DNA from: Schwartzia sp. (in: firmicutes)
GTDB taxonomy: Bacteria > Bacillota > Negativicutes > Selenomonadales > Selenomonadaceae
Direction: 5' to 3'
DNA length: 45,710 nt
NCBI GenBank assembly: GCA_017444395.1
Contig: JAFSWT010000050.1
Location: forward strand, 1 to 45,710
Under the pieces are notes generated by a model. It made no database searches, was not told the origin of the DNA, and saw nothing but the letters and a program-made list of their open reading frames with translations. Both the position numbers and the translations under genes were made by a program. Below, piece by piece: positions 39,931 through 45,710 of this stretch; within the stretch, counting starts at the first letter, position 1, and each line of letters starts with the position of its first letter.

Positions 39931-40021
39931 TGTTCCACGTGAAACATTTTCTATGCCGCAGAAAAATGTTCCACGTGGAACATTTTTCGCCTTGTGCGAT
40001 AAAATTGTTTCACGTGAAACA
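39931..40021. other. parS cluster 3 (three sites)
   Basis: Sites at 39931 (TGTTCCACGTGAAACA), 39967 (TGTTCCACGTGGAACA, a symmetric variant) and 40006 (perfect). Distances of 36 and 39 bases match those of the other clusters. It lies between bioY and its terminator, so the sites are in the 3' untranslated part of the bioY transcript. Confidence 0.92.
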
Positions 40022-40038
40022 ATGGAGCAACTATCCTT

Positions 40039-40596
40039 TTACTGGAAATCCCCGCTGGCGAGAATCCGGTTGAGCCGCGCCCCCAGCCAGGCCGCCGCGA
40101 TGGCTTTCACGATGTCGCCGGGAATGAAGGGCAGCGCCGCCACCATCACCGCCTGCGACAGCGTCAGCTTTGCGAACCACATCACCGACAGCACCCCGCC
40201 GATGTAGGTAATCGGGATGCTGACCAGCCCCGCGGCCAAAGCATAGCGGCGGAAGGAAATCGCCTCGCCCTTGCAGAGGCTGACCAGCGGATAGGCCACG
40301 AGAAAGGCGGCGTAGAACCCGCCCCGGGGCCCGAGGATCACCCCCGGCCCCGCCTCGCCGCCGCCCAGCACCGGCAGCCCTGCCACCCCCAGCGCGACAT
40401 AGAGCAGGATGACCAGGAACGTCTGCTTCGGCGTCAGCAGGAACGCGGCCAAATTCATCGTCAGCGTCAGGATTGTGACCATTGCCGAAGCGAAGGGAAC
40501 CTGAATTGATATATAAGCAGATATGCATATTAATGCCACACATACCGCCATCTTCGTCATACTGTGAACGTCAAACAAACGGGCTTCCGGTTGCAT
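40039..40596 (-). CDS. bioY: biotin transporter BioY (ECF S component)
   Basis: A 185-residue membrane protein with about six membrane segments that captures biotin for an energy-coupling-factor transporter. Family blocks: PFASAMVTILTLTMNLAAFL, YVALGVAGLPVLGGGEAGPG, GPRGGFYAAFLVAYPLVS and VAALPFIPGDIVKAIAAAWL. Length is normal. No EcfA/EcfT or BioM/BioN genes are adjacent, so it probably uses a shared ECF module encoded elsewhere, as in many Firmicutes. GGGAGGGG lies upstream of the ATG and a consensus promoter is at 40633-40660. No BirA-type operator was recognised in the short leader. Confidence 0.92.
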   Translation of the reverse strand: MQPEARLFDVHSMTKMAVCVALICISAYISIQVPFASAMVTILTLTMNLAAFLLTPKQTFLVILLYVALGVAGLPVLGGGEAGPGVILGPRGGFYAAFLVAYPLVSLCKGEAISFRRYALAAGLVSIPITYIGGVLSVMWFAKLTLSQAVMVAALPFIPGDIVKAIAAAWLGARLNRILASGDFQ

Positions 40597-40632
40597 AAGA
40601 ACGTTTCCCCTCCCTAAAAAACTTCCTTCATT

Positions 40633-40660
40633 ATTATATGCATCCGATGGGAATTGTCAA
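40633..40660 (-). promoter_or_regulatory. sigma-70 promoter of bioY
   Basis: On the minus strand TTGACA (40655-40660), 16-base spacer, TATAAT (40633-40638), 36 bases before the start codon. Confidence 0.85.
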
Positions 40661-40748
40661 CCCCATTTTGCCCCGCCGGTTTACCGATAAACCAACGCCT
40701 CGTTTTTCTGCTTCCCCGGCGCCTGAACTGCCGCCGCGACAGAAAATG

Positions 40749-40757
40749 TGGTATAAT
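40749..40757 (+). promoter_or_regulatory. extended -10 promoter of the hydrogenase gene
   Basis: TGG followed by TATAAT (40752-40757), 85 bases before the ATG at 40843. No clear -35 hexamer. Confidence 0.6.
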
Positions 40758-40842
40758 TTCAGGAGGGAATTCTCATTTCCCAAGGGCAGCCCGGCCAAAG
40801 GGCACCCGATTAAATTCAACCGGCACCGGGAGGGACAAGGAC

Positions 40843-42327
40843 ATGGACACTACACAGGTCACGGAATTCCGTCGCGGCGTTTTGCGGAACATCGCCGAAT
40901 ACACCTGGAACGACTGTCTGCCGGACCGCGTCTACGACATCCTCTACAAGACGGTCCGCGACAACACGCCGCGGGTGCGCTGCTGCGTTCACAAGGAGCG
41001 CGCCGTGCTGAAAAACCGCGTCCAGATGGCGCTGTGGCAGCCGCTGGGGCTCAACATCATCAACGCCGCCAACGCGGCGCTAAACGGCGAATTCGACCGC
41101 GCGCTCCCCATCATGGACGTGCTGCCCGATGCCTGCGACGCCTGCCCTATCGACAAATACTACGTCACCGACCTCTGCCGCCACTGCATCCAGCACAAAT
41201 GCATCAACAACTGCCCCAAAAAGGCCATCAGCATCCAGAACAACCGGGCCACCATCGACCGCGACGTCTGCGTCGAGTGCGGCCGCTGCGCCCAGTCATG
41301 TCCCTACGGCGCCATCATCGAGATCGTCCGCCCCTGCATCCGCGCCTGCGCCCTTGAGGCCATCTCCGCCCGGCCGGGGGCCGACAAGCGCGTCGTCATC
41401 GACTACGACAAATGCGTGGACTGCGGCAACTGCCGCGGCGCCTGTCCCTTCGGCGCCCTCGACGAGCGGAGCATGATCGTCCCCCTCCTGTTGGCGCTGA
41501 AGCGGAAAGAGCGCGTCGTCGCCATGCTGGCCCCCTCCTTCGTCGGCCAGTTCGGCGCGAAAGTCACGCCGGCCCAGGTCGTTGCCGGGCTGAAACGGCT
41601 CGGCTTCGCGGAAGTCGTCGAGGTCGCCGTGGGCGCCGACATCACGACGCTCAAAGAGGCGGCGGAGTTCCGGGAAAAAGTGCCCCAAGCGATGCCATTC
41701 ATGACCAGCTCCTGCTGCCCGGCCTTCGTGGATCTGGTCAAAAAGCACTTCCCCGAATACGAGCCGAACATCTCCGAGACCGCCTCCCCCATGGTCTCCT
41801 GCGGCCAATGGGTCAAGCAGCGCTTCGATGGCGCCCTGACCTGCTTCATCGGCCCCTGCATCGCCAAGAAAGCCGAAACGCTGCGCCACCCCGAAAGCGT
41901 TGACTTCGCCCTGACCTACGAGGAGCTCCGGTGCGTCTTCGAGGGCACCGGCACCGACCTCACCCGGCCGGCGGAAGAAGAATACCGCACCGCCGCGGCC
42001 GCCGGCGGCATCGGCTTCCCGCTGAACCGCGGCGTCCAGGCCTCGATGAAAAGCGTACTGGAAAAAACCGACGCCCCCGAAGCCGTCATGGACTACGCCG
42101 GCGGTCTCAACAACTGCCAGGAGAAACTGGCCGAGGTCAAGCAGGGCAAGCTCTCCCTCAACTACCTGGAGGGCATGGCCTGTCAGAACGGCTGCATCGA
42201 CGGCCCCGGCGCCCTGTCCCCCTTCGGCCTGACAAAAGTGCTACTGACAAAATACGCCCAAACCGCGGAAAAGCGGACCAGCGACGAAAACGAAACCGCC
42301 ATCGCCGCCTGCCGGACGGGTAAATGA
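40843..42327 (+). CDS. [FeFe]-hydrogenase, group B
   Basis: A 494-residue iron-only hydrogenase. The N-terminal region (about 95-205) binds iron-sulfur clusters: CDACP, CRHCIQHKCINNCP, CVECGRCAQSCP and CVDCGNCRGACP. The H-cluster motifs follow: L1 TSSCCPAF (288-295), L2 GPCIAKK (337-343) and L3 MACQNGCIDGPG (445-456). This motif set and the N-terminal MDTTQVTEFRRGVLRNIAEY region fit the group B family of anaerobes, whose physiological role (hydrogen release or sensing) is not settled. The start at 40843 follows GGGAGGGACAAGGAC; the frame extends upstream without conservation. It is a single-gene unit with its own promoter; maturation genes are not in the window. Confidence 0.93.
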   Translation: MDTTQVTEFRRGVLRNIAEYTWNDCLPDRVYDILYKTVRDNTPRVRCCVHKERAVLKNRVQMALWQPLGLNIINAANAALNGEFDRALPIMDVLPDACDACPIDKYYVTDLCRHCIQHKCINNCPKKAISIQNNRATIDRDVCVECGRCAQSCPYGAIIEIVRPCIRACALEAISARPGADKRVVIDYDKCVDCGNCRGACPFGALDERSMIVPLLLALKRKERVVAMLAPSFVGQFGAKVTPAQVVAGLKRLGFAEVVEVAVGADITTLKEAAEFREKVPQAMPFMTSSCCPAFVDLVKKHFPEYEPNISETASPMVSCGQWVKQRFDGALTCFIGPCIAKKAETLRHPESVDFALTYEELRCVFEGTGTDLTRPAEEEYRTAAAAGGIGFPLNRGVQASMKSVLEKTDAPEAVMDYAGGLNNCQEKLAEVKQGKLSLNYLEGMACQNGCIDGPGALSPFGLTKVLLTKYAQTAEKRTSDENETAIAACRTGK

Positions 42328-42425
42328 CGGCCGGGCAGAGCGAACCGGAGCCGCCGCTGTTGACAACAAACCCGTGAACCCTTGCCATATACTGACCGAT
42401 TTCTCTGGCCGCCCGGTTGGCTCTG

Positions 42426-42434
42426 TGGTACAAT
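42426..42434 (+). promoter_or_regulatory. extended -10 promoter of the AAA/nuclease genes
   Basis: TGG followed by TACAAT (42429-42434), 53 bases before the ATG at 42488. Confidence 0.5.
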
Positions 42435-42487
42435 ACAGGCAGAAACGCTATCCTCGGGAACCCGGATTGCGAAAGGAGGGGCAACAC

Positions 42488-44152
42488 ATGAAACGGATGC
42501 CCGTCGGAATTGACGATTTCCGGACACTTCGTACCAACGGCTGCTATTTCGTTGACAAGACAGCCTTCCTGCAGGACCTCATCGACGGGCACGCGCAGGT
42601 AACGCTCATCACCCGGCCGCGCCGCTTTGGCAAGACGCTTACCCTGAGCATGCTCCATTACTTCTTCACCAACGAAAACGCGGAAGAAAACCGCCCGTTG
42701 TTCGACGGTTGCCGGATTGCCGGCGCCGGGGAAGCATACATGGCGGAGCAGGGAACGCGCCCCGTCATCTTCTTTTCGCTGAAGGACGTCAAAGCCCGAA
42801 CCTATGAAGCCATGCTGGAACTGCTGGCCGATGTCCTGCGCGAAGCCTATCGCCCCTATGTTTCGCTGCTGGAATCGGAGCATTTGATTGAGGAAGAAAA
42901 AGCGTCGTTTCGCCAGATTCTCGGCAAAAAGGCCTCGGAAGCCGATATGCAGACCGCTGTCAAGGCTTTGTCGCAATACATCCGACGCCACTATCAGCGT
43001 CCGGCCCTCCTGCTCATCGACGAGTACGACGCGCCGATCCAATCCGCATGGGAACATGGCTACTACGACCAGGCCATCATCTTCTTCCGCAACTTCCTCA
43101 GCGCGGCGCTCAAGACAAACCCGGCTTTGGACTTCGCCGTCCTCACGGGCGTTTTGCGCATCGCCAAAGAGCGTATCTTCAGTGCCCTCAACAATCTGAA
43201 TGTCTCCAGCGTCATCAGCGGCCCCTATGCCGATGTCATGGGCTTCACTCCGGAAGAAGTGCAGCGCATGGCAAATGACCTGGGCCACGAAGACAAGCTG
43301 GACGAGATCCGCGACTGGTACGACGGTTACAATTTTTCCGGCCATGAGATTTACAATCCCTGGTCGGTCATCAACTATTTCAATCGCAACTGCGAAGCCG
43401 CCCCCTACTGGGTGAACACCTCCGGCAACAGCATTCTGGCGGAACTCTTGGAGCACGCGGACGAGACGCAGGAACGGAACCTCTATGCCTTGCTTCGCAT
43501 GAAAACCATCGGCATCCAGATCAAGGACAGCGTGATCTATTCCGATATCTACCGGGACAAGGCCGCCCTTTACACCATGCTGCTCACGACGGGCTACCTG
43601 AAGGTTGTTCCCGGCGTCTTCAAAGGCAACACGGCCTTTTGCACCGTAGCTATCCCGAACGAAGAAATCCGCACCGTTTACGCCTCGGAAGTACTGGACA
43701 AACTCCAGCGCCTGGGCCGCCAACCCGATCCGGCCGCGTTCATGATAGCGCTTCTGAACGGCCAGACGGAGACGTTTTCCCGGGAACTGTCCCACTATCT
43801 GGAAACCGTCGTCAGCTACTACGACACCATGAACCACGAGAGCTTCTACCATGGCTTCATGCTGGGAATGCTGGCCCTGCTCGTCCCCTGCTTCCAGATC
43901 CGCTCCAACCGCGAAAGCGGCTACGGGCGCTTCGACCTGGCGGCCTTCCCCAAGCGGAAAGAGCAGGCAGGCATTCTCATGGAGTTCAAGGTGGCAAAGA
44001 CAGAAGAAGACTTGCCCCAAGAGGCGGAATCCGCCCTTCGCCAGATTGAGGAAATGGACTATCTGGCCGAATTCCGGTCACAAAGTATAGAAACCGTCTG
44101 GAAATACGGCATCGCCTTCTGCGGCAAGAAGGTGAACATAGCGCGCGGGTGA
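42488..44152 (+). CDS. AAA-ATPase-like/PD-(D/E)XK nuclease family protein, copy 1
   Basis: A 554-residue protein of a large, poorly characterised family common in Negativicutes and Bacteroidetes. The N-terminal AAA-ATPase-like domain starts MPVGIDDFRTLRTNGCYFVD, with the Walker A-type RPRRFGKT (43-50) and Walker B LLLIDEYDAP (about 174-183). The C-terminal part is a PD-(D/E)XK nuclease-like fold, with GRFDLAAFPKRKEQAGILME and FKVAK giving the D...ExK residues near 485-505. AAAGGAGGGG precedes the ATG. Function is unknown; proposed roles in defence or DNA processing rest on domain content only. A closely related copy follows after 24 bases. Confidence 0.88.
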   Translation: MKRMPVGIDDFRTLRTNGCYFVDKTAFLQDLIDGHAQVTLITRPRRFGKTLTLSMLHYFFTNENAEENRPLFDGCRIAGAGEAYMAEQGTRPVIFFSLKDVKARTYEAMLELLADVLREAYRPYVSLLESEHLIEEEKASFRQILGKKASEADMQTAVKALSQYIRRHYQRPALLLIDEYDAPIQSAWEHGYYDQAIIFFRNFLSAALKTNPALDFAVLTGVLRIAKERIFSALNNLNVSSVISGPYADVMGFTPEEVQRMANDLGHEDKLDEIRDWYDGYNFSGHEIYNPWSVINYFNRNCEAAPYWVNTSGNSILAELLEHADETQERNLYALLRMKTIGIQIKDSVIYSDIYRDKAALYTMLLTTGYLKVVPGVFKGNTAFCTVAIPNEEIRTVYASEVLDKLQRLGRQPDPAAFMIALLNGQTETFSRELSHYLETVVSYYDTMNHESFYHGFMLGMLALLVPCFQIRSNRESGYGRFDLAAFPKRKEQAGILMEFKVAKTEEDLPQEAESALRQIEEMDYLAEFRSQSIETVWKYGIAFCGKKVNIARG

Positions 44153-44176
44153 CGCGGGAAAAAGGAGGCGCAGGAG

Positions 44177-45710
44177 ATGAAGCGGTATCTGGGGATGCCG
44201 GTGGGCGTGGACGATTTCAAGAATTTGCGGGAAAGATACTATTTTGTAGATAAGACTCCGTTCATAAAGGAACTCATTGATGGGCACAGCAAGGTGACAC
44301 TCATCACCCGGCCGCGCCGCTTCGGCAAGACGCTCACCCTGAGCATGCTCTATTACTTCTTCACCAATGTGGAAGTGGAAGAGAACCGCGCCCTGTTTGA
44401 CGGTTGCGCGATTGCCGGAGCCGGAGAGAGGTACATGGCGGAGCAGGGAAAATACCCTGTCGTCTTCCTCTCACTGAAGGAAGCGCGCGCCCCGCTTTAC
44501 GATTCCATGCTTCGCATGATGGCCGGATTGATGCATGACCTCTTCGGCCAATACCGATATCTGCTCGAAGATTGCCTGTCTGCGGACGAAGCCGCCTATT
44601 ACGAACGCATCCTGTGGGAAAACGGCACGGAAGAGGACTTGCAACTATCCGCCAAACGGCTGGCGGAGTTCCTGTCCCGCTATCACAAAAGGAAGACCAT
44701 CCTGCTCATCGACGAATACGACGTTCCCATCCAGTCTTCCTGGGAACACGGCTACTACGACCAGGCCATCGGCTTCATGCGCAACTTCCTCAGCGCAGCG
44801 CTAAAAACAAACCCGGCATTGGACTTCGCCATCCTCACCGGCGTTTTGCGCATCGCCAAAGAGAGCATTTTCAGCGCCCTCAACAATCTGAATGTGTCCA
44901 GTGTCATCAGCGGCCCCTATGCCGATGTCATGGGCTTCACGCCGGAAGAAGTGCAGCGCATGGCAAATGACCTGGGCCACGAAGACAAGCTGGACGAAAT
45001 CCGCGAATGGTACGACGGTTACAACTTTTCCGGCAAGGAAATCTACAATCCCTGGTCGGTCATCAACTACTTCAATCGCCAATGCAAAGCCGGGCCCTAC
45101 TGGGTGAACACCTCCGGCAACAGCATCCTGGCGGAACTCCTGGAGCACGCGGATGAGACGCAGGAACGGAACCTCTACAAACTGCTGCGCATGGAAACCA
45201 TCAGCACGCAAATCAGGGAAAGCGTAATCTACTCCGATATTTACCGCGACCGGGAAACCCTCTATACCATGCTGCTCACGACCGGCTACCTGAAGGTTGT
45301 TCCCGGCGTCTTTGAAGACGATATGGAGTATTGCGTTGTAGCTATCCCCAATCAGGAAATCCGCCGGGTGTACGCCTCGGAAGTGGTGTCCCGGCTCCAG
45401 CGTCTGGGGACACACCCCAATCCGGCGGCCTTCATGGAATCGCTGCTCACCGGCCAGGCGGAAGATTTCTCCCGGGAGCTCGCGTCTTATCTGGAAACCG
45501 TCGTCAGCTACTACGACACCATGAACCACGAGAGCTTCTATCATGGCTTCATGCTGGGGATGCTGGCCCTGCTCGTCCCCCGCTTCCAGATCCGCTCGAA
45601 CCGCGAAAGCGGCTACGGGCGCTTCGACCTGGCGGCCTTCCCCAAGCGGAAAGAGCAGGCAGGCATTCTCATGGAGTTCAAGGTGGCAAAGACAGAAGAA
45701 GACTTGCCCC
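44177..45710 (+). CDS. AAA-ATPase-like/PD-(D/E)XK nuclease family protein, copy 2 (cut by window end)
   Basis: The second paralogue is open from the ATG at 44177 to the last base (511 codons visible, about 45 missing). AAAAGGAGGCGCAGGAG precedes the start. The Walker A RPRRFGKT and Walker B ILLIDEYDVP are intact, and the nuclease motif GRFDLAAFPKRKEQAGILME with FKVAK is present. The central segment after Walker A (about residues 95-175) is clearly different from copy 1, whereas the flanking parts, especially the last ~55 visible codons, are almost identical at the DNA level. This mosaic points to gene conversion between the two copies. The differing segment may set specificity. Confidence 0.87.
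   Translation, partial: MKRYLGMPVGVDDFKNLRERYYFVDKTPFIKELIDGHSKVTLITRPRRFGKTLTLSMLYYFFTNVEVEENRALFDGCAIAGAGERYMAEQGKYPVVFLSLKEARAPLYDSMLRMMAGLMHDLFGQYRYLLEDCLSADEAAYYERILWENGTEEDLQLSAKRLAEFLSRYHKRKTILLIDEYDVPIQSSWEHGYYDQAIGFMRNFLSAALKTNPALDFAILTGVLRIAKESIFSALNNLNVSSVISGPYADVMGFTPEEVQRMANDLGHEDKLDEIREWYDGYNFSGKEIYNPWSVINYFNRQCKAGPYWVNTSGNSILAELLEHADETQERNLYKLLRMETISTQIRESVIYSDIYRDRETLYTMLLTTGYLKVVPGVFEDDMEYCVVAIPNQEIRRVYASEVVSRLQRLGTHPNPAAFMESLLTGQAEDFSRELASYLETVVSYYDTMNHESFYHGFMLGMLALLVPRFQIRSNRESGYGRFDLAAFPKRKEQAGILMEFKVAKTEEDLP

Noticed and set aside
38282..40021. Possible CRISPR array
   Set aside because: Regularly spaced repeats at first look like CRISPR, but the unit is the 16-bp palindromic ParB site, spacers are too short and uneven, genes lie between clusters and there is no cas gene.
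38174..40038. Replication origin (oriC)
   Set aside because: parAB and parS often lie near oriC, but I saw no cluster of DnaA boxes (TTATCCACA-like), no AT-rich unwinding element and no dnaA/dnaN/gidB genes here.

Overview
The window looks like chromosomal DNA from an anaerobic, motile, Gram-negative-type Firmicute of the class Negativicutes, most likely near Selenomonas. This is an inference from gene content. It has genes of a diderm cell (an RND efflux pump and three autotransporter-type heptosyltransferases), two flagellins, a group B [FeFe]-hydrogenase, a Soj/Spo0J-type ParAB with parS sites, strong AGGAGG ribosome sites and high GC. No rRNA gene is present, so the taxonomy is tentative.

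Layout. 1-6673 (minus): three tandem Aah/TibC-type heptosyltransferases, then yhdT, panF and a left-truncated alr. 6867-11240 (plus): RND membrane-fusion and pump genes, closed by a 16-bp bidirectional terminator. 11263-12351 (minus): a membrane protein joined to a flavodoxin domain. 12527-15897: an Rpn-type nuclease gene with a frameshift and an internal start, a DUF6033-like gene, a small-protein cluster (one member frameshifted) and an HTH regulator. 16236-20507 (minus): trkA with two trkH paralogues. 20596-23500: cysK surrounded by decayed toxin-antitoxin pieces, palindromic repeats and a divergent XRE pair. 23526-30150 (plus): a flagellin locus with two unknown genes and flagellins of 742 and 1081 aa; three genes share the same leader. 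30342-35099: small hypothetical genes, a tautomerase, a secreted protein, two predicted Tat substrates (an FAD oxidoreductase and an MTA/SAH nucleosidase), two structured repeats and tRNA-Gln(CTG). 35320-40660 (minus): SprT-like, DUF4446, parB and parA, then about 1.7 kb with 14 parS-like sites in which a MetH-activation-domain gene and a DUF3781 gene are embedded, then bioY. 40749-45710 (plus): the hydrogenase and two tandem AAA-ATPase/PD-(D/E)XK paralogues, the second cut by the window edge.

The most interesting signals are: (1) a flagellin whose variable domain is a GxxIGxG beta-helix-like repeat in lower-GC DNA, in a genome carrying three glycosyltransferases of a family that modifies beta-helical surface proteins; (2) GGA-loop hairpins plus an identical Shine-Dalgarno block before three genes of the flagellin locus, the layout expected for CsrA control; (3) the very dense parS cluster; (4) an intergenic element present twice with conserved blocks at identical spacing and helices that differ in sequence but keep pairing; (5) an Rpn nuclease gene with an A7 frameshift and a strong internal ribosome site, recalling intragenic antitoxins. 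All readings were made by eye; no database search, folding or alignment program was run.
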